Shown here: positions 1-6,110 of the stretch, piece after piece
Layout of the letters: every line of letters starts with the position of its first letter
Numbering within the stretch: the first letter of the stretch is position 1
NCBI GenBank assembly: GCA_020024115.1
Contig: JAHHUF010000085.1
Coordinates: 1-7,533, forward strand
Source of the DNA: Anaerofilum sp.
GTDB lineage: Bacteria; Bacillota; Clostridia; Oscillospirales; Ruminococcaceae
Direction: 5' to 3'
Length of the DNA: 7,533 nt
The notes under the pieces: model-generated
Databases searched by the model: none
What the model saw: the letters and a program-made list of their open reading frames with translations, nothing else
Told to the model about the DNA's origin: nothing
Translations under genes and position numbers: made by a program

Positions 1-871
1 AGGCTACAACAAAGCATTGTTTGCAGAAGCCGGTATTGATGCTCCTCCTACCACATGGGACGAATCTTTGGAAGTTGCCAAAAAAATCACCAACCCTGAT
101 AAACAGCAATTTGGATATGCTGTGTTGTCTGCAGAATGGACTGAATGGTTCTTCCAATATTATGTCTGGCAGGCTGGCGGAGATTTGACAAAAGAAAATG
201 ATGACGGCACTTTGGAACTGACTTTCACCGACCCTGCTGTAATTGAGGCTGGAAAGTATTATCAAACACTTCGCAACGAGGGTGTTGTTCAACCTGACCT
301 TACTCTCACATTCAACGATTTGCGTGACAAATTTTCACAAGGCAAAATCGGTATGATGCCTTTTGGTGCTGACTGGATTCCAATTTGCATTGCAAACGGC
401 ATGAAACTGCAGGATATCGGCTTGGCTCCCTTCCCTGCTGGCCCTTCCGGAAAATCTGTAACCACCGACTTGGGTCAATGCTATGTTATCAACGCAAAAA
501 CCACACAGGCAAAAAAAGATGCTGCTTGGGAATGGATTAAATTCCTGCTTTCTGTGGATACCTTAAACAAACGGGCTGATGAAATGATTGCCACCGGCAG
601 TGCTTACCCCATCACCTATCTGCGTACTGACTTTGATATGATTGAAAAAACCGGCATGCCTGAAGAATACCGTGAGGTTATTGAATCCACCAAAGGCGGA
701 CGCCTTGAATTTTCCGGAAAAGCAATTGTAGGTGCTTATGTTGATAGAGCTGTTCAAAATATTTTGTCTGACCCCAATGTTAACATTGAGAATGAATTCA
801 ACAAAGCACAGGCAGCTGCACAATCAGAAGTCGTTGATGAATATAATTCTGAAATTTTGTCTTCTAAATAA
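1..871 (+). CDS. ABC transporter extracellular sugar-binding protein (family 1 solute-binding protein), 5'-truncated by the window
   Basis: Seen: the frame is open from base 2 (reads GYNKALFAEAGID) to TAA at 869-871, about 289 residues. An internal TTG at 17 is not a credible start because the conserved YNKALFxEAGID block, found in the middle of these proteins, begins before it. Other family-like features are the TWDE segment straight after it, GKIGMMPFGADW, the loop LAPFPAGPSGKSVTTD, and AWEWIKFLLS near the C-terminus. Known: proteins of this family are lipid-anchored outside the membrane, run about 400-450 residues, and deliver oligosaccharides or sugar derivatives to a two-permease ABC importer. 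The signal peptide and lipobox therefore lie outside the window, and the permeases probably do too. The gene is followed, after a possible mobile insertion, by a YesM-type kinase, a usual neighbour of such importers. The exact substrate cannot be read from the sequence; the sulfatase downstream hints at a sulfated sugar. No frameshifts are seen. No clear T-tailed terminator follows directly. Confidence 0.93.
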   Translation, partial: GYNKALFAEAGIDAPPTTWDESLEVAKKITNPDKQQFGYAVLSAEWTEWFFQYYVWQAGGDLTKENDDGTLELTFTDPAVIEAGKYYQTLRNEGVVQPDLTLTFNDLRDKFSQGKIGMMPFGADWIPICIANGMKLQDIGLAPFPAGPSGKSVTTDLGQCYVINAKTTQAKKDAAWEWIKFLLSVDTLNKRADEMIATGSAYPITYLRTDFDMIEKTGMPEEYREVIESTKGGRLEFSGKAIVGAYVDRAVQNILSDPNVNIENEFNKAQAAAQSEVVDEYNSEILSSK

Positions 872-884
872 GAATCATGAACTC

Positions 885-1048
885 TAGGGTGTATCGGAAA
901 ACGAAGAAACCGACGAATTTTTCGCAGAAAACTAGTAGATGCAATCCAAAAAACACAGGCATCTTTGCTGGATTTCGGGTATTTTGAACACAGCAGATAT
1001 TGCTTATTGTAGAAAAGGCGAAAATTTCAACTTTTCAAATAGCCCCTA
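885..1048. mobile_element. Candidate miniature inverted-repeat element (MITE-like), about 164 bp
   Basis: Seen: the left end, TAGGGTGTATCGGAAAA (885-901), and the reverse complement of the right end, TAGGGGCTATTTGAAAA (1032-1048), agree at 13 of 17 positions, in the blocks TAGGG, TAT and GAAAA. If the TA dinucleotides at 885-886 and 1047-1048 are the target duplication, the inverted repeats begin with GGG. The inside holds two interlocked short inverted repeats (GATGC 938-942 with GCATC 959-963; AATCC 943-947 with GGATT 970-974). It has no open frame long enough for a transposase. Known: IS630/Tc1-mariner elements and their non-autonomous derivatives duplicate TA. Inferred: a short non-autonomous element inserted between the binding-protein gene and the kinase promoter. 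It could instead be a conserved untranslated structure. Family assignment is tentative without other copies to compare. Confidence 0.42.
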
Positions 1049-1059
1049 ATTAAAAATAA

Positions 1060-1100
1060 CCCAATTGCTAAACAGTATGTTATACTAAATAGCAATTGGG
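1060..1100 (+). promoter_or_regulatory. Nested palindrome overlapping an extended -10 promoter of the kinase gene
   Basis: Seen: outer arms CCCAATTGCTA (1060-1070) and TAGCAATTGGG (1090-1100) are perfect 11-bp inverted repeats. Inside them lies a second inverted repeat, AGTAT (1074-1078) and ATACT (1082-1086), around a 3-nt centre. The two are separated by symmetric 3-nt gaps. The inner repeat contains TGT-TATACT (1078-1086), a good extended -10 element; no convincing -35 is seen at 17 bp. Transcription would start near 1093 and give a leader of about 55 nt before the AAGGAGG ribosome site. Each outer arm carries the self-complementary CAATTG, and the two copies are 31 bp apart, about three helical turns. 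Inferred: an operator over the promoter. As RNA read through from upstream, the same sequence could fold into a long hairpin, but no T-run follows it, so an intrinsic terminator is less likely. Confidence 0.6.
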
Positions 1101-1148
1101 TGAATTTTATATTTCGGCAAATACAGCTAAACACAAGGAGGCTGCCCT

Positions 1149-3035
1149 ATGATAAATGTTAAAAAAACAATGGTTCTTTCAAAAATCATCAATTTTTTCC
1201 GAAAAACCCGCATTTTCCCACGACTTCTTTGTGCAATGCTGGTTCTTGCTATACTGCCTTCTTGTTTTATAACATGGTACAGCTATATGTCATACACAAA
1301 AGAAATTCAACAAAATACCGAACAATATCTTTCTCTGCTTGTAAAAAACATCACATTGCAAGTGCAGGAACATTTTGAACTTTGTCAACAGATTGCTCGT
1401 TCTGTCTATTCCGATATTCATTTAATGGAACTTGTACAGCAAAACGAAGAACCGCTTTTGGATATAGAAAGCGCTGAATATTTACACAACAAACAAATGA
1501 TTGAACAGCGTTTATACGAAGCCTCTTTGTCCAACCGTTATATCAAAAACTTTCAACTCATTACTTTTAACCATCAATACCAAATGCACAATAGAAATGG
1601 CGAGCCTCGTGGTGCAATGATAAAAGACATTGAAAATTTCAGAAAAAGTGAATTTTTTATGCAAGCGATTGAAAATGCAGGCTATCCTGTTTGGTTTGAT
1701 ACAACACAAAATATAGATTTAATTCACAAAGACATCAACAGCAGTTCCGGACTTGGCGGCACACTGAGTATGACCGTTTTGGTAAATGCTCCGTATAGCA
1801 ACACTCCAATGGGCATTTTGATGTTGAATGTTGACCTTGGATTTTTTACCCGTACATTAAAAAACTATTCCTTTTATGGCACAGGGAATACTGTTTTTTT
1901 AACGAATAATGATGTTTTATCTGTATTGAATCCCAATGTAAATGCCCCTATTTTTGAATATCAATCTGAAATGAAAGAGTTTTTTCATCAACACACAAAG
2001 GGAGAACTAACACAACAAGTAAACAACCGCACTTTGTTTATCTGCTTCCAAAAGGTGCAAAATATGGATTTGTATATTGCACATGTTGTAGATTTAGATA
2101 CTTTGCTTGAGCCGGCATATCAATTGCGTCATCATTCGTTTGTAATTGTGCTGATATTGGTTTTTTGCTGCATTCTTATCGCATATTTAACCGCCCTCAG
2201 CATTGGACAGCCGCTCAAAACTTTGCTAAAAAGTATACAAAGATTTGAAAAAAACTGGGATGCCAAACGCTGTGATGTTTCCGGCAAGGATGAACTAACC
2301 TACATCAGCCAGCATTTTAATCAAATGGCAGACTCCACCCAAAAAATGGCGGATGAACTTGTGCAATCCAACTTGAAACAACACACTTTGGAACTAAGCC
2401 ATCTAAAAGCAGAACTGAACGCTTTGCAGATGCAAATTAAACCCCACTTTTTGTACAATACATTGGATTTAATTCGTTGGGAAACCATCCATGTGGGCAA
2501 AGGCGAAAGCACTGCAAGCTATATGATTGACCGATTTTCGGCACTTCTGCGCAAAAGCATCAAAAAAAACGAAAACAAAGTCCGCATTTCGGAAGAACTG
2601 GAACACATTCAAGCCTATATTGATGTAATCAACTTTAGCAGACGCAATAAAATCGAATTGATTAACTCCATCGACTTTGATTCCTCCCAATACTCAATCC
2701 CCAAACTATCTCTCCAACCAATTGTAGAAAATGCTGTCAAGCACGCATTTGATTCTCACTCAAATCACCCTGCAATTCATCTGCGTGGTTGGTTGATTGC
2801 CCAAAATTTGATTTTGATTACGGTAACAGATAATGGATATGGAATGAAGCCCTGTGAGATTGAATCTCTGCAAAACAATTTGAAACATAAGAAACTGCAT
2901 TTGGATGGAATTGGTTTAAACAATGTAAATCTTCGCATAAAACTGGTTTATGGTGAGGAATATGGTCTGGATGTAGAAAGTGTTTTGGATTTGGGGACAG
3001 AGATTTCACTGCGTATTCCGGCAGACGCCTTTTAA
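1149..3035 (+). CDS. YesM-type sensor histidine kinase (two-component system)
   Basis: A 628-residue membrane kinase that would autophosphorylate on histidine and pass phosphate to a YesN/AraC-type regulator. Start: ATG 1149 follows AAGGAGG (1135-1141) at 7 nt. Layout from the sequence: a short basic N-terminus; membrane helix 1 at about residues 26-46; an extracellular sensor domain to about 329, the size expected of a dCACHE-like fold; helix 2 at about 331-353; a HAMP region at about 355-405 (GKDELTYISQHFNQMAD); then the phosphoacceptor block LQMQIKPHFLYNTLD with His433. The ATPase domain has an N-box PIVENAVKH (Asn528), a G1 box DNGYGM (Asp561, Gly563, Gly565) and a G2 box DGIGLNN (residues 586-592). 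All catalytic motifs are present and the frame is intact. Known: LytS/YesM-type kinases (His_kinase plus HATPase_c) usually sit beside sugar ABC importers and sense carbohydrates or the binding protein. Odd: the regulator gene is convergent instead of following in the same operon, and it is broken. Confidence 0.95.
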   Translation: MINVKKTMVLSKIINFFRKTRIFPRLLCAMLVLAILPSCFITWYSYMSYTKEIQQNTEQYLSLLVKNITLQVQEHFELCQQIARSVYSDIHLMELVQQNEEPLLDIESAEYLHNKQMIEQRLYEASLSNRYIKNFQLITFNHQYQMHNRNGEPRGAMIKDIENFRKSEFFMQAIENAGYPVWFDTTQNIDLIHKDINSSSGLGGTLSMTVLVNAPYSNTPMGILMLNVDLGFFTRTLKNYSFYGTGNTVFLTNNDVLSVLNPNVNAPIFEYQSEMKEFFHQHTKGELTQQVNNRTLFICFQKVQNMDLYIAHVVDLDTLLEPAYQLRHHSFVIVLILVFCCILIAYLTALSIGQPLKTLLKSIQRFEKNWDAKRCDVSGKDELTYISQHFNQMADSTQKMADELVQSNLKQHTLELSHLKAELNALQMQIKPHFLYNTLDLIRWETIHVGKGESTASYMIDRFSALLRKSIKKNENKVRISEELEHIQAYIDVINFSRRNKIELINSIDFDSSQYSIPKLSLQPIVENAVKHAFDSHSNHPAIHLRGWLIAQNLILITVTDNGYGMKPCEIESLQNNLKHKKLHLDGIGLNNVNLRIKLVYGEEYGLDVESVLDLGTEISLRIPADAF

Positions 3036-3062
3036 CAAAGAGGTATATTTTAACAGATACAA

Positions 3063-3107
3063 AAAACAGGATTTGACATTGCCGCACAACCTGCCAAATC
3101 CTGTTTT
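3063..3107. terminator. Bidirectional intrinsic terminator between the kinase and regulator genes
   Basis: Seen: AAAACAGGATTTG (3063-3075) pairs perfectly with CAAATCCTGTTTT (3095-3107) over 13 bp, around a 19-nt loop. The A-run on the left (3061-3066) becomes a U-run when read on the minus strand, and TTTTATTTT on the right (3104-3112) does the same for the plus strand. The hairpin lies in the 100-bp gap between the convergent stop codons at 3033-3035 (+) and 3136-3138 (-). This fits a shared terminator serving both genes. The loop is longer than usual. Confidence 0.8.
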
Positions 3108-3135
3108 ATTTTGCAAATTTATAAATCAAGTGCTT

Positions 3136-4654
3136 TTACTTATGAAAATCACGATATTCTTTGGGAGTCATTCCGGTGGTCTCTTTAAAAATTTTACGAA
3201 AATATTTTGGTGTTTCATAGCCAACCATTGGCCCAATATCATTGATTTTCAAGGATGAATGGGCCAACAGTTCCTTTGCATTTTCCATTCGTACACCTGT
3301 CAAATAATCAACAAACTTCTTTCCGCTTTTTTCTTTAAACAAACGACTCAAATAGTTTGGATGCAGATAAAAAATTTCAGAAAGCTGTTGTAATGTAATG
3401 TTTTCCATAAAATGTTCTTCAATATACTGTTTAATCTGCACTAAAACATCTTTGGATGGCGGAAAAGCCTCCTTAACCAACGGCCACACCGACAAAATAT
3501 AGCTTTTGAAAAAGGTGATAATATCCTCTGGCTAGGTGCGTGCCACAATTTGCTGAATGACTGCCATAACATCATTGCCTGTATATCCCGGCAAATAACT
3601 TCTCAAAAACCGAGAAATCAGCAAAGACAGCTCCATTGTGAAAGAATGAAGCAACTGCACACAGTTTCCGCTTTTTCTGAGAAGAAGCATTTCTTGCTCT
3701 ATAATAGAGGAAATCCCTGCATAGTTTTTTTCTACTAAACATTCAATACATTCTTCACGCAGTTTATCTGACAATGAATATACAGGATTGACTTGCTGAA
3801 TTTCGCCAAAATTGACCACTGTGCTGATATGGCCTAAAAGTGCATAGTCCAAGGCTTGCCCTGCTTGACTATACGCTGCATACATTGTCTGCCATGACTT
3901 AAACGGCTGGCTAATACCTATTTTTAATGCAGCCGGACAGTTTTTTGAAACTCTATCAATTGTTCTTTTAAAAGGTTTGTGGATTCATCATAAAATAAAA
4001 CGGTCAGTTCAGTGGGTGCATTATCAAATGTATCCGGTGTTTTTGTTTTACATGGCAATTGCTGCAATTGTTTTGTCAGCATTTTTTTGATGCTTTCCGG
4101 TAAAAAACCTGCTCCAACAAACACAAGCGCACTAATGTAATAGAGTCAGCCTGTGGAATACCAACTTCTTTGAGCAAATCGGAATCTGCTTGATAATTGC
4201 TGTCACTGATAAGACGATTGAATACGGAAACTCGTTTTAAAGCCAAATATTCTTCGCTTATATCCATCTGGTCAGTTACTTCGTCCAGCCGCTTTTTCAG
4301 ATTGCCAAAGGTTTTTCGCAGTGCATCAAACTGGACAGGCTTTGTCAAAAAATCAAATGTACCATAGCGCAATGCTCTGCGAGCATATTCAAAATCTTCA
4401 TGTCCGCTTAAAATCACACAAAACAGATTGGAAAATTTTTGGTGAGTCCACTCAATCAAATCCAATCCGGATTCATTTTCAAGCTGAATATCTGTCAGCA
4501 AAACATCAATGGCTTCCTGTGTCAAAATTTCCTTTGCTTCTGCAATTGTATAGACTCCTTTTACCAGTTCAAAGCCCATACTTTCCCAGTCTACATACGA
4601 TGAAAGCCCTTTCAGTGCAATTTCTTCATCATCCACAACCAATAGTTTATACAT
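3136..4654 (-). pseudogene. YesN-type response regulator (receiver + AraC-type HTH), broken by two frameshifts and an in-frame stop
   Basis: Start: ATG 4652-4654 with AAGGAG at 4663-4668 (8-nt spacing). The first segment (to 4076) holds a full receiver domain: the acidic pocket Asp8/Asp9, phosphoacceptor Asp55 in LLTDIQLENESG, Ser83 and Lys105 in LTKP. After PQADSITLVRLCL the frame is lost in the A/T-rich stretch 4082-4107. A second segment (ending LLKEQLIEFQKT) is in the -1 frame. Near the T6 run at 3941-3946 a further -1 shift gives PAALKIGISQPFKSWQT. That frame runs to TAG at 3532-3534, then continues as PEDIITFF into an intact AraC-type double helix-turn-helix ending at 3136 (ITLQQLSEIFYLHPNYLSR and YFRKIFKETTGMTPKEYR). 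Adding one base at each of the two sites restores a protein of about 506 residues with only the TAG left; that length is typical of YesN regulators. Known: such regulators activate carbohydrate uptake genes when phosphorylated by YesM-type kinases. Inferred: a decayed partner of the neighbouring kinase, unless the sequence has local errors. Confidence 0.88.
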
Positions 4655-4745
4655 CTCGATTGCTCCTTACAGTCTATTTCAAATCGTTTAGTACATCACA
4701 CTGCAACTGCTTTGTTTAAGAGCATTAAATGCTTGTAATGGTTAA

Positions 4746-4775
4746 AGTATAACAAACTTGTTTCAAAAAGTACAA
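4746..4775 (-). promoter_or_regulatory. Likely promoter of the response-regulator gene
   Basis: On the minus strand an extended -10, TGT-TATACT, lies at 4746-4754, with TTGTAC (4770-4775) 18 bp upstream as a partial -35. Transcription would start near 4739, about 85 nt before the ATG. The plus-strand sequence here, AGTATAACAAACT (4746-4758), differs at one of 13 positions from the inner palindrome of the kinase promoter (reverse complement of 1074-1086). The 141-bp gap from 4655 to 4795 also contains a 13-nt palindrome, AGCATTAAATGCT (4721-4733), and no clear terminator, so the regulator may also be read from the upstream unit. Confidence 0.5.
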
Positions 4776-4795
4776 GCATACTAATCGCACACTCT

Positions 4796-5134
4796 TTATA
4801 CACAGTCCTTTTCTTGTGGGAACACTTTCACACAATCCTGCAATTCTGCTGTGTCCTGCTCTGAAATATATATTTCTGCACTGAAAGATAAATCGTTTCG
4901 CAAAATGGGTCTTTTTTGAAAAAGCTGCAAAACAATCTTCCAGCCTTCTGCTGCATCTTCTGTTTCCAGCCAAATTCCCATTAAAATCTTGCGTCCATGT
5001 TCTATATAGTCATATCCGTTATCTAAAATTGCGCCTTTTGAAAATTTTTCAATTTGCTCAGGCACCTTATAGCACAAATCTGCATCTGGATTTTTTAATT
5101 TACTTGGGTCTAATACAACAACAATTGTCTGCAT
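4796..5134 (-). CDS. Hypothetical protein, 112 aa, cotranscribed with the DUF1266-like gene
   Basis: A complete small protein that I do not recognise with confidence. ATG 5132-5134 is preceded by AAGGAG (5145-5150) at a 10-nt spacing. This ribosome site lies immediately against the TAA stop (5151-5153) of the upstream DUF1266-like gene, which indicates translational coupling in one operon. The protein is soluble: it has no signal peptide and no membrane helix. It starts MQTIVVVLDPSKLKNPDADL, a beta strand plus a turn. In the middle it has DNGYDYIEHGRKILMGIWLETED, written here as two parts (DNGYDYI and GIWLETED), then the predicted helix AAEGWKIVLQLFQ, then LSFSAEIYISEQDTAELQDC near the end. 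The alternating strand-helix pattern suggests a small alpha/beta domain. Paired small unknown proteins of this kind sometimes act as immunity or accessory factors beside DUF1266 proteins, but nothing here proves it. No frameshift is seen, although its operon partner is heavily damaged. Confidence 0.72.
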   Translation of the reverse strand: MQTIVVVLDPSKLKNPDADLCYKVPEQIEKFSKGAILDNGYDYIEHGRKILMGIWLETEDAAEGWKIVLQLFQKRPILRNDLSFSAEIYISEQDTAELQDCVKVFPQEKDCV

Positions 5135-5150
5135 TTGCTGTCATCTCCTT

Positions 5151-5891
5151 TTAAGCTGTTTTTATATCGGCTTTTTCTTCTTCTGAAAGTTTTGTTGACA
5201 AAGGAGTGAAAAAATCAATGCTGTCAAAGGGGCCTTTCTTACATTGCAATATTTTATAAATTTTAACTCGCATTTGATATTCCTCTGGCAAGCCTTTTCC
5301 TCTCAGCCAGTGAAGATACCCTATCAGATAACTTTCCACCACTTCCTCCCAACTGGAAAACTCCTGCTGCAATTTTGTGCCTGCTTTCACACCAATGGAC
5401 AGCATTTCGCCCAAACTCAAATATCCACACATAGCACCATGTTGTAACATACGCTGCACGGCACAAATCCCACCCCAGCACAGCTTTATCACCTTTTTTC
5501 TCCCACGCCTCATACATAATGTCAAATCTTGTCTTTTTTTCTTTGGTTTTTGGGTTCAACGCACCTTTTTGCTCCATCTGTTGGTTATAGATGGATAAAA
5601 GTTCTATTGTACGGGCAAATTCGCTGCAATCTCCATCAAGCAGTTGAGTCATTGTTTCAACTGCGGAATCATGGTCTGTAATGCCCCACCATTCATCCAA
5701 CCCGCTGGCACATCTGGCTTGTTTTGCGGATTGATGCCACCCACATACTCAGGGTTGCTCAAATTGGCTGTCAAAAGCAATGCTCCTGCGGTATTGAGTC
5801 AACGGATAGTGGGCGGCAATGTAACCATATCCCAATGTGTTCGGTCAAGACGAGATAATCCCAAAACCAGTAGCTTTGCTATAAATTTCAT
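5151..5891 (-). pseudogene. DUF1266-like protein gene, multiply frameshifted
   Basis: ATG 5889-5891 lies 8 nt after a modest AAGGTG site and reads MKFIAKLLVLGLSRLDRTH. A coherent protein appears only by changing frame four times. Near 5831-5836 it shifts into LGYGYIAAHYPLTQYRRSIA. Near 5751-5755 it shifts into EYVGGINPQNKPDVPAG. Near 5700-5704, in a GGG run, it shifts into LDEWWGITDHDSAVETMTQ. Near 5448-5452 it leaves GWDLCRAAY and continues in the frame MLQHGAMCGYLSLGEML, QEFSSWEEVVESYLIGYLHW, to TAA 5151-5153. The reconstructed length is about 246 residues. The elements W-GI, WDLCR and SWEEVVESYLxGYLHW match my memory of DUF1266 (YbeU/YbeR-like) proteins, whose biochemical role is not established. 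A 12-residue hydrophobic stretch at the N-terminus is too short for a sure signal peptide. Promoter and ribosome site are still present. It is likely a decayed gene; local sequence error is the alternative. Confidence 0.75.
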
Positions 5892-5924
5892 AACAGATAC
5901 ACCTTTTCATCTTTTTATGAGATG

Positions 5925-5954
5925 ATTATAGCATACCATGGCTATGGCAAGCAA
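5925..5954 (-). promoter_or_regulatory. Extended -10 promoter for the DUF1266-like operon
   Basis: On the minus strand a consensus TATAAT lies at 5925-5930, preceded by TGC at 5931-5933, making an extended -10. TTGCTT at 5949-5954 is a weak -35 at 18-bp spacing. Transcription would start near 5918, about 27 nt before the ATG at 5891. It directs transcription through the DUF1266-like gene and the 112-aa gene. Confidence 0.65.
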
Positions 5955-6004
5955 TCGCATTTTTACTGTTGTTTATCAAAATTTTACCGACAAATACTCC
6001 TTGT

Positions 6005-6033
6005 AACAAGAAAAACTTTTCTTTGCTCTTGTT
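6005..6033. repeat. Inverted repeat over the -35 region of the sulfatase promoter
   Basis: AACAAGA (6005-6011) and TCTTGTT (6027-6033) form a perfect 7-bp inverted repeat with centres 22 bp apart, two helical turns. The right arm overlaps the proposed -35 (6029-6034). Such spacing suits a dimeric regulator; it could also be chance in this AT-rich gap. With no plus-strand gene just upstream, a terminator role is unlikely. Confidence 0.35.
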
Positions 6034-6057
6034 TTCGGTTTGATTTCGGCATATAAT
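6029..6057 (+). promoter_or_regulatory. Sigma70-type promoter of the sulfatase gene
   Basis: TTGTTT (6029-6034), 17 bp, then a perfect TATAAT (6052-6057). Transcription would start near 6064, giving a leader of about 47 nt before ATG 6111. It lies divergent to the DUF1266-like promoter, with about 100 bp between the two -10 elements and -35 elements facing each other. No catabolite-repression (cre) sequence of good match was seen. Confidence 0.65.
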
Positions 6058-6069
6058 CAAATACAGCGG

Positions 6070-6087
6070 AATTTTATTAATAAAATT
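6070..6087. promoter_or_regulatory. 18-bp perfect palindrome just after the sulfatase transcription start (possible operator)
   Basis: AATTTTATTAATAAAATT reads the same on both strands. It begins about 6 bp downstream of the predicted start of transcription, a usual place for a repressor operator. It is made only of A and T, so chance formation in AT-rich DNA is a real alternative. In RNA it would form a weak hairpin 23 nt before the start codon. Confidence 0.4.
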
Positions 6088-6110
6088 TATGCAAAGCGAG
6101 GTACTGTTGT

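Noticed and set aside
563..823. Minus-strand open frame of 86 codons inside the binding-protein gene
   Set aside because: It lies wholly opposite a well-supported coding frame, has no ribosome site and no recognisable domain.
1020..1036. GAAAA/TTTTC hairpin as a terminator for the binding-protein gene
   Set aside because: The stem is five weak pairs without a T-run; it is better explained as part of the inverted-repeat element.
3532..3534. TAG read as pyrrolysine or another recoded amino acid
   Set aside because: No sign of amber recoding elsewhere, and two frameshifts in the same gene make a plain nonsense mutation more likely.
3136..4654. Functional split into several separate small proteins
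   Set aside because: Only the first segment has a ribosome site; the pieces join at their ends into one normal-length regulator, so decay or error is simpler.
4721..4733. AGCATTAAATGCT palindrome downstream of the 112-aa gene as a terminator
   Set aside because: The stem is only 6 bp, AT-rich, with a one-base centre and no T-run on the relevant side.
5644..5925. Plus-strand open frame of 93 codons across the 5' part of the DUF1266-like gene
   Set aside because: It is antisense to a recognisable, though frameshifted, protein, and I saw no ribosome site or family resemblance to support it.
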